From Sphingobacterium sp. ML3W (lineage in GTDB: Bacteria > Bacteroidota > Bacteroidia > Sphingobacteriales > Sphingobacteriaceae): a DNA stretch of 64,000 nt. The notes beneath the pieces are model-generated. The model worked only from the letters and a program-made list of their open reading frames with translations, made no database searches and was not told the origin of the DNA. The position numbers and the translations under genes were made by a program. Of the stretch, positions 37,101 through 44,725 are shown one piece after another (within the stretch, counting starts at the first letter, position 1; each line of letters opens with the position of its first letter). The stretch lies in the NCBI RefSeq assembly GCF_029542085.1, contig NZ_CP107036.1, positions 5,456,001 through 5,520,000 on the forward strand, in the 5' to 3' direction.

Positions 37101-37799
37101 GGTATGCCGCATCGAGGTTTATATTCCTTGGATTTTGATAAATTGGCAGCTAATGGAGGATATCCCACCTATATTGGTACGGATGGTACGCCTGGTGAAA
37201 CCTATTTTTGGTTTCAAGATAATCAGACGAACTTCCTGAAATATGAGGGACCAGTGGATCCTACGCTCGCTGGTGGTTACTACAACCGACTGGAATACAA
37301 AAATTTTAGCTTATCCTTTCTGCTTAAATTTGGTTTAGGTAATATGGTTCGTTTACAACCTAACTATTCACCAGCCTACCTGGATATGTACAATGTGTCA
37401 AGAGAGCTGATAAATCGCTTTATTTATCACGGCGATGAATACCTAACTGTGATCCCATCTACACTGGATGGATTAACAGCAGAATTTGATATTAAGAATG
37501 CAGTTGGTGATCGTACAGCATCTGTTTACTCCTACAATGCATATAACTATTCATCTGAACGGGTTGCAAAGGGTGATTATCTCCGTTTATCACAAATTTC
37601 TGTAGGTTATAATATTCCCAAATCTGTCGTCAATAAAATTAAATTTAGAACAGCACAAGTAAATCTTGTTGGTAATAATCTGTGGTTAATATACGCGGAT
37701 AAAAAGCTAAATGGAGTTGATCCAGAATTTTATAGCAATGGTGGTGTAGCGCTACCAGTTCCGAAACAAGTGACCTTATCTGTGAAATTAGGATTCTAA
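34098..37799 (+). CDS. STN-domain SusC/RagA-family TonB-linked outer-membrane receptor, module 2
   Basis: A 1233-residue receptor with the same layout as the one at 22750: N-terminal extension and signal peptide (MKISTCLLFAFVTGVHAKG from residue 26), STN domain (about 47-118), carboxypeptidase-regulatory-like domain (about 137-208), TonB-box-like LEEVNVVATGYQ, plug (LWVIDGVILDEA, DIESITVLKDAAATALYGAA) and barrel ending in LSVKLGF. The barrel region has diverged more than the N-terminal and plug regions, suggesting a related but distinct ligand. It reads directly into susD after 11 bases. Confidence 0.95.
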   Translation: MNNLPFGKKWFLIPQDPRFCKPLRIMKISTCLLFAFVTGVHAKGTAQKVTLNMKNARIEEALSAISKQSHLRVLYSENLNAKARISVNVKNASVEEALNAVLKNNNIEYKIIANTISVNSNSKISNSSFTEIQQQSVTGTIKDKNGKGLSGATVTVKGTSISTQADEAGHFKINASSNATLVIRYVGFVSTEVAVGGKKDVNITLEPADRTLEEVNVVATGYQNLDRKLFTGAASRIDAKEAERAGVPDVSRMLEGQAAGVSVQNVSGTFGAAPKIRVRGATSLTGDNKPLWVIDGVILDEAVNISNEALSTGDANTLLGSSVAGLNPDDIESITVLKDAAATALYGAAAMNGVVVVNTKKGKNTEGQTHFSYSGNYTTYIKPNYNQFDIMNSAEQMQLVIDMENKGYLNHSQVSRAGTGGVFTKMYNLMYEYDPRTDSFKLRNDAPSRYNFLQRYANVNTNWFDLLFQNSFVHDHSLSMSTGTQKAQTYASTSYMNDPGYTLGNQAKRFTANIRNNYKINDKLSTELIFQGNIRDQRTPGTLNRNSDAVYGSYSRDFDINPYSYSLNTSRIITPFDENGDREYFTRDYAPFNILNELDNNYIKLKLMDIKVQGGITYKILPTLTYSANGMYRYYNSERQHMITENANLSKAYRANQDQTVNGGNRFLYADPDFPNTDKYVILPSGGFFNLANNNMISYYMRHNLEFNQKWNDHTVNLFGTYELQYADKQSHDFNGPGIEYGNGNLVLPAYRYYKKQIESGGTPFAMNYTYDRKLAYALRGAYNYKDKYSFNFTTRYDGSNKMGRTNVARWLPTWNLSAAWDINQENFFNKDNKILSRARLRGTYGLVANMGNASNSTAVFYNVATYRPYDGEKEGKINISGLENSELTWEKMYELNVGADLGFLNDRIDLNFDYYRRNIFDLIGPIRTSGIGGQFEKLANYADMKGHGVDIQVGGYPFRDPDGFTWRTQLTLGFNKTKITKLNVTRNIWDLISGEGGAMIGMPHRGLYSLDFDKLAANGGYPTYIGTDGTPGETYFWFQDNQTNFLKYEGPVDPTLAGGYYNRLEYKNFSLSFLLKFGLGNMVRLQPNYSPAYLDMYNVSRELINRFIYHGDEYLTVIPSTLDGLTAEFDIKNAVGDRTASVYSYNAYNYSSERVAKGDYLRLSQISVGYNIPKSVVNKIKFRTAQVNLVGNNLWLIYADKKLNGVDPEFYSNGGVALPVPKQVTLSVKLGF

Positions 37800-37810
37800 A
37801 AGATTAAATT

Positions 37811-39283
37811 ATGAAACTCATACACCTTAAATATTTATTTATTTCTTCTGCGCTGGTATTGAGCAGTTGCAGTAAATACCTGGATCAGCAACCAGATATG
37901 AGAGCGGAAATCAATACGGTTGATAAAGTCAAGCGACTGATCACATCGGCTTATCCGTTCGGTAATTACCTAGCGATGTCTGAAACCTATTCGGATAATG
38001 TGGAAGATAAAGGCGTTGGTGGATTGTATCAACCGGTGCCTTCCCTGTATCGTTGGCAGGATATCAATAATAGCGATACTGATAGTCCCAATAGTTATTG
38101 GAACAATTGTTATGAAGCTATTGCAGCGGCCAATCATGCTCTAGCTGCGATAGAATCCAATAATTTTGGCGATGATATTTTAGCCTTCAAAGGCGAAGCG
38201 TTAGTCGCGCGGGCCTATGCACATTTTATGCTTGTCAATTTCTTTGCGAAAGTATATGATTACAAGAAGCCTGAGAGTAATACATCACCAGGTATTCCTT
38301 ATGTGACGGAACCAGAAACCGTAGTTATCAAAAAGTATGACCGCGGGACAGTGAAATCCGTTTATGAAAATATTCGGAAGGATCTGGAAGAAGGTTTAGC
38401 TCTTTTGGATGCAAATCCAGCAGAGTGGAATGTACCTAAATACCATTTTACACCCGCCGCTGCTCACGCGTTTGCAACAAGATTTTATTTGTTTACCGGT
38501 GAATGGCAAAAAGTGGTAGACAATGCAAACAAAATTTTTGCAGGGGGAAATTTCGCAGGAAAATTGATTCCCTATAACTCCACTTTTAAAAAGATGACCT
38601 TTGAAGAAGTGCATAATGTTTTTTCTAAAGCAGACCAACCCTATAGCTTATTGATCAATGAAACCTATAGTGGTTATCAGCGTTGGTGGGATAATCGTTA
38701 TTCAATGGGTATTAATGTTTTCCAGAATATTTATAATGGCGAAACTGCGGCAGGAGCCAAGTTTTATAATTTCGGTGTATCCTATGGTGCCCCACATTAT
38801 ACAACTTATATCTGGAAGGAATTCTGGTATGTGACAAATGCGACTGCAAATACAGGTTTTCCAATGCTTATGGTGCCGGTCTTAATTACAGACGAAGCAC
38901 TGATGAACCGGGCTGAGGCCTATTTGGAACTAGGGAATAATGCTGCGGGTATTGCCGACATGAATTTAATGGCAAGCAACCGAATTGATAATTACAACCC
39001 TGCGAACCATGCTGTGACAGCAGCAAAATCCAAACAATTTTTTAATGTACAAAATGATAAGGAAGCACTGATTCAGACGGTCTTACAATTTAAGCAAGTT
39101 GGCTTTATGTCAATGGGCTTGCGTTGGTTCGATATTATCCGTAAGGGTATAACAGTAAGACATCTCCTCATTGCAAATGATGAAACAGAGAGTTATATCG
39201 AATTAAAACCAGAGGATCCGCGACGCGTTTTCCAGATCCCGCAAGAAGCAAAATTGTCAGGTGTTGAACAAAACCCAAGGTAA
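37811..39283 (+). CDS. SusD/RagB-family lipoprotein, module 2
   Basis: A 490-residue surface lipoprotein with lipobox VLSSC near residue 20. Family features are KGEALVARAYAHFMLVNFFA, the C-terminal NRAEAYLELGNNAAGIADMN and MGLRWFDIIRKGITV. It is collinear with the module 1 SusD (26455), with shared N-terminal text (SCSKYLDQQPDMRAE versus SCNKFLDEMPDNRSK). It is 11 bases after susC and 3 bases before the peptidase gene. Confidence 0.93.
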   Translation: MKLIHLKYLFISSALVLSSCSKYLDQQPDMRAEINTVDKVKRLITSAYPFGNYLAMSETYSDNVEDKGVGGLYQPVPSLYRWQDINNSDTDSPNSYWNNCYEAIAAANHALAAIESNNFGDDILAFKGEALVARAYAHFMLVNFFAKVYDYKKPESNTSPGIPYVTEPETVVIKKYDRGTVKSVYENIRKDLEEGLALLDANPAEWNVPKYHFTPAAAHAFATRFYLFTGEWQKVVDNANKIFAGGNFAGKLIPYNSTFKKMTFEEVHNVFSKADQPYSLLINETYSGYQRWWDNRYSMGINVFQNIYNGETAAGAKFYNFGVSYGAPHYTTYIWKEFWYVTNATANTGFPMLMVPVLITDEALMNRAEAYLELGNNAAGIADMNLMASNRIDNYNPANHAVTAAKSKQFFNVQNDKEALIQTVLQFKQVGFMSMGLRWFDIIRKGITVRHLLIANDETESYIELKPEDPRRVFQIPQEAKLSGVEQNPR

Positions 39284-39286
39284 TTT

Positions 39287-40657
39287 ATGAAAACGATTAT
39301 AAAAGCAACCCTACTAGCTGTTTTACTGGCTGGTCTATACTCCTGTACGAAAGAGGAGAAACTTAATGTGAAAATTGAAAACTACGATACATTTGTGCCC
39401 GGGAAAATTGACGAGTGGATCAAAACAAACTTAACTGATCCTTACAATATTGAGGTTGTCTATCGGTACCAGCGTAATATGCATGATATCAATAAGAATA
39501 TAGCGCCGGCCAATGAGGATAAGGTAATTCCACAAATGGACGTGGTGATTAATGGATTTTTGGATGTTTATAAGAAAATTGGCGGCGTACCATTTATAAA
39601 GGCCTATACACCAAAACAATTTGCTTTGTTTGGGTCAGGTGATTATGATGTCGATGGGTCTGTGAAAGGAGGGACAGCAGATGGAGGAAGGCGTATCACC
39701 TTGTACGGAATAAATAATTTCGATGCTACAAATGCCAATTCAGTCAGCGGAAATCTTCAAGTTATCCACCATGAATTTACGCATATACTTAACCAGATGA
39801 GATTTATTCCTGGTGAGTTTGGGAAGGTTTGTGTAGGAGATTATTATTCAAACTGGACGGCGCAGGAGAATACCCAAGCAAAAGCGAGGTCATTGGGCTT
39901 TATTACTCCTTATTCGAGAAAAGCAATTGGTGAGGATTTTGCGGAAGTCCTGTCGCACTTGATTGTTGCGGGGCAATTATATTATGATGACTTTGCCTAT
40001 AATAGTGGCAAGGATGCTTATCCAAAATTTAAACAGAAGGAGTCTATTGTACGCGATTACATGGTTCAGAATTTTAATATCGATGTAACGCAGTTGCAGA
40101 TTGAATTTCAGCGTATCATGGCTGAAAAGTATCATTCTACACGATATGAAGCAGCAACGGCATTGGGAAATAATTATTTGGGCTCTTTAGATTGGGATAT
40201 TCGGAGTACTTGGGGCCTAGAAAATACGCTTTCTAATAAACAGAAGAATCTTTTTATGGCGATTTTGGACGAATTGGGAGGCTGGACTACGAAAACAATG
40301 GAATTCCAATTTGTTTCTGCGACAAAAGCGACATTAAGGATCGGTTTTGGCGATAATAGCGTCACCTATACTGCAGCTTATGATTTTGATATTAAAAGGA
40401 ATGCGGACAATACATTTAATATTTCCAAGTCTGGGACACAAGGAACAGGTGCCATTTACGATAATGGAAATATAGGTTGGGTATTGAAAGATACACAACC
40501 CTTAATAGATTATTTAGGTAGTACGAGTTTTTCTGCAGAATGGAAAAAAGTTGATTTAACTGTTAATCCTAGTGATTATCTACAATATTTTATCTTGAAA
40601 GATACAAAGGATCCAAATGCAACATTGATGGGTAAAGTAAATTTGAGGAAGTATTAA
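39287..40657 (+). CDS. HExxH zinc-metallopeptidase-like lipoprotein with C-terminal extension, module 2
   Basis: A 456-residue lipoprotein (lipobox LYSC, Cys20). The peptidase-like part (to about residue 285) has HEFTH at about 162-166 and GEDFAE downstream as a possible third zinc-ligand site, matching the 298-residue protein at 28053. The remaining 170 residues (about 287-456) have no counterpart there. They are beta-rich, with TYTAAYDFDIKRNADNTFNI and a closing stretch SFSAEWKKVDL, and resemble in layout the C-terminal half of the DUF4302 protein encoded next. It is therefore a probable fusion of a peptidase-like domain with a DUF4302-like binding domain; the resemblance is by eye. Confidence 0.83.
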   Translation: MKTIIKATLLAVLLAGLYSCTKEEKLNVKIENYDTFVPGKIDEWIKTNLTDPYNIEVVYRYQRNMHDINKNIAPANEDKVIPQMDVVINGFLDVYKKIGGVPFIKAYTPKQFALFGSGDYDVDGSVKGGTADGGRRITLYGINNFDATNANSVSGNLQVIHHEFTHILNQMRFIPGEFGKVCVGDYYSNWTAQENTQAKARSLGFITPYSRKAIGEDFAEVLSHLIVAGQLYYDDFAYNSGKDAYPKFKQKESIVRDYMVQNFNIDVTQLQIEFQRIMAEKYHSTRYEAATALGNNYLGSLDWDIRSTWGLENTLSNKQKNLFMAILDELGGWTTKTMEFQFVSATKATLRIGFGDNSVTYTAAYDFDIKRNADNTFNISKSGTQGTGAIYDNGNIGWVLKDTQPLIDYLGSTSFSAEWKKVDLTVNPSDYLQYFILKDTKDPNATLMGKVNLRKY

Positions 40658-40660
40658 ATT

Positions 40661-41980
40661 ATGAAAAAGATATTTTATTTAATGTTTTTGGTATTACTGG
40701 CTTTCAGTTGCAGTAAACCACGGGAAGTGGATCAAATATTTGGTGATCCAACTGAAAGGGTGGCAGATACTCTCGCTTATGTAAAGTCCACCCTAGTGAA
40801 AGCACCTTTTGGCTGGAAGGCTTATTTAAGCACGGAGTATTCGGGAGGTTATGGCTTTTATATGCAATTTCAGGAAAATGATAGATTAAAAATGGTCGCA
40901 GATTTAAATGAACAGAGTTCATCTGAGCTCAAAGAATCAACATACAGAATCAGGCAAATCATGTATGCAACATTATCATTTGATACCTATAATTATTTAA
41001 CGATGTTGCAAGATCCAAATCCAGATGTGTTTGGAGGTCAGGCCGGCAAAGGGCTGGGAAGTGACGTTGAATTTGACTATATCCAGACTCATGGCGATAC
41101 TTTATTTTTTGAAGGTAGGAAATTTAAAAAACCTCTTGTCTTGATAAAAGCAAAAGAATCTGAAGCAAAAGTGTATACGAGTAAAGGGTATGCACAAGCA
41201 ATTGAAAAGATTAACAAATTCTTCGTTGAAAATTCAAATCCATATATTGAAGAAAACGGACAGAAATATCAAATTACAATTAATAATGATTCCAAGGAAG
41301 TTGGTGCGACTACCATTCTAGCAGGTAATAAAGTGGAGAGTTCGTCAGCTAAGTTTTATTATACCTTAGATGGCATTGGTTGTAATGCGGAGTCTCCACT
41401 TAAGGCGGGAAAAGTTAATATTGTAAAAATTGGATGGGATAATGATAAGCTAACTGCGTATGACGCAGATGGTAGAAAATTTGAAGTAAAAAATTCAGTT
41501 CAACCATTAATTCCGCTGCATTTGTTGATGGGAACAAAATATTCTAAATTATATTTACCGTTCAATATATTACTGCCTGGCAATTCACCAAAAGGAACAG
41601 ATATCTTAAATCGATATTTCAAAGGATTGGGAAATGGTGCTACGGGTTATGTTTTTAATTGCGGTGATATCAGTTTGGCTTGGAATCTCGCGAATAAGAG
41701 AATTTCTTTCATTGGATTCGCCAGTCAAAATAACTGTGGCGGTGGTTGGTCAACAACAATTGTGTACGACTATACTATTGACGAAGCGACAGGTGTGTTG
41801 AAGTTAACCAAGAGGTCAGCTGCTTCTGGAGGATACAGCGCCAAGATTATGGACCAGCTTGACGATTTTCTGCTCAATAGCAGCTTTAAACTGGAGTATG
41901 TAATTGATGGAAAAAATCTGTATGCAAAAATCATAGGTATAGATAGACCTGATGTTTCAATGACATTTACGTTGCAATAA
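40661..41980 (+). CDS. DUF4302-type lipoprotein, module 2
   Basis: A 439-residue lipoprotein with a signal ending in the lipobox LAFSC (Cys17). The N-terminal family stretch is RVADTLAYVKSTLVKAPFGW followed by KAYLSTEYSGGYGFYMQF; the rest is beta-rich with no catalytic motif. It is the paralogue of the protein at 28957. It starts 3 bases after the peptidase gene and is the last gene of module 2, closed by a strong hairpin. Confidence 0.82.
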   Translation: MKKIFYLMFLVLLAFSCSKPREVDQIFGDPTERVADTLAYVKSTLVKAPFGWKAYLSTEYSGGYGFYMQFQENDRLKMVADLNEQSSSELKESTYRIRQIMYATLSFDTYNYLTMLQDPNPDVFGGQAGKGLGSDVEFDYIQTHGDTLFFEGRKFKKPLVLIKAKESEAKVYTSKGYAQAIEKINKFFVENSNPYIEENGQKYQITINNDSKEVGATTILAGNKVESSSAKFYYTLDGIGCNAESPLKAGKVNIVKIGWDNDKLTAYDADGRKFEVKNSVQPLIPLHLLMGTKYSKLYLPFNILLPGNSPKGTDILNRYFKGLGNGATGYVFNCGDISLAWNLANKRISFIGFASQNNCGGGWSTTIVYDYTIDEATGVLKLTKRSAASGGYSAKIMDQLDDFLLNSSFKLEYVIDGKNLYAKIIGIDRPDVSMTFTLQ

Positions 41981-41995
41981 TACTTTCTGTAACTG

Positions 41996-42036
41996 CGTCC
42001 TGTGATAATAGTGAATAGTGTTATCACAGGACGTTT
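41996..42036 (+). terminator. Terminator of module 2
   Basis: A 13-bp perfect stem CGTCCTGTGATAA/TTATCACAGGACG (41996-42008, 42021-42033) with a 12-base loop, followed by TTTGT. Confidence 0.85.
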
Positions 42037-42082
42037 GTATTAATACCGCAGCTCGATGGCGCTGAATGCATTCTATTCTGAG

Positions 42083-42115
42083 TTTTCCACATCGTGTTAA
42101 TAACAATGTGGAAAA
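42083..42115. repeat. Inverted pair of DnaA-box-like sequences
   Basis: TTTTCCACAT (42083-42092) and ATGTGGAAAA (42106-42115) are perfect inverted copies around 13 AT-rich bases that contain TGTTAATAACA. TTTTCCACA differs by one base from the classical DnaA box TTATCCACA. It may equally be a simple cruciform or a terminator without a T run. Confidence 0.4.
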
Positions 42116-42124
42116 ATTGCTTTT

Positions 42125-42370
42125 AAGCCCACCTGGATGACTCCGCCGCGAAAATGTTTCAAATTGCACTATGGCGGAATCGTTTTCTCCTCTGTCTGTT
42201 TCATTTCGACGCCTATCTAAGCGAAAAAGTGTCCAGTCTGTGCCATACAAATGGGCGACTTTTTCATTCTGAAGGGCAACTAACTCATTCTGACCTGAGA
42301 AAATGTTAAATTGCCGTCCGTCGAATTGGTTTCGACACAGGGCTAAATCGTTCAGATACTCGGGGAAATG
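42125..42370 (-). pseudogene. Protein-like fragment without start, second piece
   Basis: On the minus strand the frame is open from 42370, directly after a TAA, with protein-like sequence such as NDLALCRNQFDGRQFNIFSG, LVALQNEKVAHLYGTDWTLF and SAIVQFETFSRRSHPGGLK. There is no proper start codon at its head. Its family is not recognised. It lies just downstream of the fragment at 42418-42603 and may belong to the same decayed gene or element. The open frame runs on to 41957, but that part is no longer protein-like. Confidence 0.3.
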
Positions 42371-42417
42371 TTAATGTCCGAGCGCGAAATCGAGCTTTCG
42401 GACTGCAATCTTACACT

Positions 42418-42603
42418 TTACTTTGCTATGGACGTCATGGCGTCGAAGTGATTTCCTCTGAAGTGATAGCCATCTTGATCGTCAAGGTATGAAGGTCGCT
42501 TAACAAGGAATTTGCCTCCAATTAAATGTAGTGCAATTTTTCTATAGCCATAATCTTTTACCGCTCCATCGGCCTCATTCACCGACTTTTTCCGAAGGTT
42601 AGT
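42418..42603 (-). pseudogene. C-terminal protein fragment without start codon, first piece
   Basis: A minus-strand frame of 61 codons, bounded upstream by a TAG and ending with a TAA, reads as ordinary protein: VNEADGAVKDYGYRKIAL, then HLIGGKFLVKRPSYLDDQDG, then YHFRGNHFDAMTSIAK. It has no ATG before this text, so it looks like the tail of a truncated gene. I do not recognise the family. No matching 5' part is found upstream; two hairpin elements occupy that DNA instead. Confidence 0.4.
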
Positions 42604-42649
42604 CTAAATGTAATAAAATCGCATGCTGAGTTGTTTTACTTTTGAATCA

Positions 42650-42715
42650 GAAACCATCATGAGCTATACCAACTTACAAATAAAAGATCGGATCTCTTGC
42701 TCATGATAGCTTCAT
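42650..42715 (+). repeat. Flank-conserved hairpin element, copy 1
   Basis: GAAACCATCATGA at the left and ATAGCTTCAT at the right enclose a stem ATCATGAGC/GCTCATGAT (42656-42664, 42699-42707) with a 34-base loop. Copy 2 lies 187 bases downstream with the same flanks but a different stem. Confidence 0.5.
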
Positions 42716-42836
42716 TGCCAATAAGAGAAAAATTAAAGAATGAAAGTTGAAGGAAATGTTGCAACAAAATCAATATTCCTGCGACTACTAGAAAAGAGAC
42801 AATAAAAAACTAACACTATAAAGTAGAAACGATTAT

Positions 42837-42892
42837 GAAACCATCATGATTTATTCAATAAATAAGAAATGAATAAATCTGATAGCTTCATC
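42837..42892 (+). repeat. Flank-conserved hairpin element, copy 2
   Basis: Same flanks GAAACCATCATGA and ATAGCTTCAT as copy 1. The stem is ATCA(T)GATTTATTCA with TGAATAAATCTGAT (42843-42857, 42870-42883; one bulged T) around a 12-base loop. It ends 22 bases before the ATG at 42915, so it lies in or at the leader of that gene. Confidence 0.5.
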
Positions 42893-42914
42893 ACAACTAA
42901 AAACAATTATAACG

Positions 42915-43346
42915 ATGAAAACTTTAGTAAAGACATTTGTAGCAGCCGCTTTGATCGCAGTATCAACATGTACGATGGCTGCAGGTAACCCTGGTAAAAC
43001 GTTGAACCTATCCACCGCAGACTTGGCTATTGATAGCTATCTATCGGTGATGACAGAAGGTGTGTCGGGGGGTGTTGAGCACCTATTCGCTTCCGATTTC
43101 AGCCAAAAGATTCAAGGCGAAACTGGGCGTACCAATACGCGTTCAGAGGTAATTTCTTTTTTGAAAAAACAAAAAGGTGAAAAACTGAACTGTAGTACTA
43201 ATACGGAGGTTCTGGAGGAATCCGAAAATTATATGGTGGCACGCATCACGATGAAATTCGAAACATTTACAAAAACCGATCTAGTTACTTTAATAAATGA
43301 AGCCGGAAGCTGGAAGGTCGCGAGTTCAGTAAACTCATATAAATAG
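42915..43346 (+). CDS. Small exported NTF2-like (putative lumazine-binding type) protein
   Basis: A 143-residue protein with a signal peptide (to about residue 23, TMAAG). The mature part reads as one NTF2-like domain: helices LNLSTADLAIDSYLSVMTEG and TRSEVISFLKKQKG, then strands NYMVARITMKFETFTKTDLV and NEAGSWKVASSVNSYK. This pattern is seen in putative lumazine-binding/SnoaL-like exported proteins of Bacteroidota; no function is known. It has its own terminator and a structured leader, so it is probably monocistronic and regulated. Confidence 0.72.
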   Translation: MKTLVKTFVAAALIAVSTCTMAAGNPGKTLNLSTADLAIDSYLSVMTEGVSGGVEHLFASDFSQKIQGETGRTNTRSEVISFLKKQKGEKLNCSTNTEVLEESENYMVARITMKFETFTKTDLVTLINEAGSWKVASSVNSYK

Positions 43347-43659
43347 CAACTGTTTAATTAAATTCATATGTTTATTTTTAGCCACGTCGTGATGATGTGG
43401 CTATTTTTTTGCTGTAAAATCTCGTCTGCAATCTTTTGAATGAATACCCAAATAATCCTATATCTTGGAGGAAATGGTTGGACTCTGAGAAGAGGAAGGG
43501 TTTGTCGCTTGTTGAGTTGTTAACACCGTTATTAACATCATGTGGAAAACTTAGTATTTTTAATTGTGGTTGTGTTGAATATAGGTAATGATTATTTAAC
43601 CAATCAATTTCTAATTTACTCAAGAGATTTATTAAATTGCGCAGATATTAGGAATTATT
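43347..43659 (+). other. Intergenic region with terminator and a DnaA-box-like site
   Basis: After the terminator at 43379-43410 the gap has no convincing gene. It contains GTTAACACCGTTATTAAC followed by ATGTGGAAAAC at 43540-43550. This resembles the sequence at 42093-42115, where TTAATAACA precedes ATGTGGAAAA. Confidence 0.4.
43379..43410 (+). terminator. Intrinsic terminator of the small exported protein gene
   Basis: TAGCCAC/GTGGCTA (43379-43385, 43397-43403), 11-base loop, then seven T. Confidence 0.88.
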
Positions 43660-44652
43660 ATGAAATATTATCTGCATTTGCCAGTCAAACTTATTTGTTT
43701 TTTTCTATTCAACCTTTGTGGATTGAGTCTTTCAGCACAAATCGCCTTTACCACATATCATAAAAAAGATGGTGATGAAACAAAACAACAAGATTCGGCC
43801 TATTTTTTAAGGACAGTTCATGTGGATGCCAATGGCAAAGATAAAATTTATCGAATTGAGGAGTATTATATGCGCAACGACTCCATCAAACTCAACGGTA
43901 TCAGTAAGAATGCACGTAACCCATTCCAATTTCAAGGTAAGAAATATGAATTCTATGAAAATGGTACGCTGAAGTGCTTAGAGAATTTTACCGATGAAGG
44001 AGAACTCGTGGATTCTGCATTTTACTTATATCCCAATAATAAGTTGAAAATGATGGTTTTTTATCCTAGTGAACTTTACAAAAAGAAGTTGCAGGTTAAA
44101 AAGCCGATCTACATTGTGTATTATGATTCTCTTCAAAACAAGACATTGGAACATGGAAATGGACGTATTCGTTTTAATGTAGAAGGAAAAGAGGAGTATG
44201 AAGAAGGTGAAATGGTTAATAATTTACGTGAGGGAGCATGGAAAGGAGGGGCCGGACAAGATTCCTTTGTAGAAAACTATAATCAGGATCGGTTACTATC
44301 AGGAATCTTAACAAAGAAGAATGGTGCTATTATTCAATATGATTCAACAACTTATAAAGTCAATCCGGAGTACCCGGGAGGCACATACAAGTTGATGACT
44401 TTTGTAGCCAGAAATTTTGACTACCCAAAAGAAGCAATGAAAAATGGTATAAGCGGTATTTTGGAGATAGATTTTGTCATTAATAAAGTTGGCCAGGTAG
44501 AGGATATTAAGGTCAAGCAGGACTTGGGTTTTGATACCGGGGAAGCAGGTATACGTGTCGTAAAAAAGCTTGGAAAATGGAAACCCGGAATGCGAAGGGG
44601 AGAGCCTGTGCGTGTTGGATATACGCTACCAATAAGGTTAAATTTAAGATAA
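43660..44652 (+). CDS. Exported protein with TonB C-terminal domain
   Basis: A 330-residue protein: signal peptide to about residue 26 (LSAQ), a middle region with MORN/antitoxin-like GKKYEFYENGTLKCLENFTD and EEGEMVNNLREGAWKGG repeats, and a C-terminal TonB domain (about 240-330: YPKEAMKNGISGILEIDFVI, LGKWKPGMRRGEPVRVGYTL). Having a cleavable-type signal and no proline-rich linker, it is not a classical energy transducer. Such exported TonB-domain proteins are common in Bacteroidota and may contact outer-membrane receptors. It ends in a terminator shared with acs. Confidence 0.8.
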   Translation: MKYYLHLPVKLICFFLFNLCGLSLSAQIAFTTYHKKDGDETKQQDSAYFLRTVHVDANGKDKIYRIEEYYMRNDSIKLNGISKNARNPFQFQGKKYEFYENGTLKCLENFTDEGELVDSAFYLYPNNKLKMMVFYPSELYKKKLQVKKPIYIVYYDSLQNKTLEHGNGRIRFNVEGKEEYEEGEMVNNLREGAWKGGAGQDSFVENYNQDRLLSGILTKKNGAIIQYDSTTYKVNPEYPGGTYKLMTFVARNFDYPKEAMKNGISGILEIDFVINKVGQVEDIKVKQDLGFDTGEAGIRVVKKLGKWKPGMRRGEPVRVGYTLPIRLNLR

Positions 44653-44677
44653 AAATCAGAAATTCATTTAAAGCTGA

Positions 44678-44702
44678 AAAGCCTCCCAAATGAGGAGGCT
44701 TT
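44678..44702. terminator. Bidirectional terminator between TonB-domain gene and acs
   Basis: AAAGCCTCC/GGAGGCTTT (44678-44686, 44694-44702) with a 7-base loop; convergent genes on both sides. Confidence 0.88.
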
Positions 44703-44725
44703 CTTTGTTAAAGGTTCTTGTAGAA

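Larger units (their letters stand above)
42037..42914. other. Long gene-poor region with broken reading frames and structured repeats
   Basis: Almost 900 bases with no convincing intact gene. From about 42120 to 42600 the base composition is visibly richer in G+C than the flanks, and protein-like minus-strand frames are interrupted by stops. On either side are inverted repeats (42083-42115, 42650-42715, 42837-42892). The picture suggests the remnant of a mobile element or lost gene. The parts are listed separately. Confidence 0.5.

Noticed and set aside
20868-41980. Iron-siderophore (fecIRA) uptake loci
   Set aside because: The receptors are SusC-type with SusD and peptidase lipoproteins downstream, and no siderophore biosynthesis, ferric reductase or iron ABC transporter genes are nearby.
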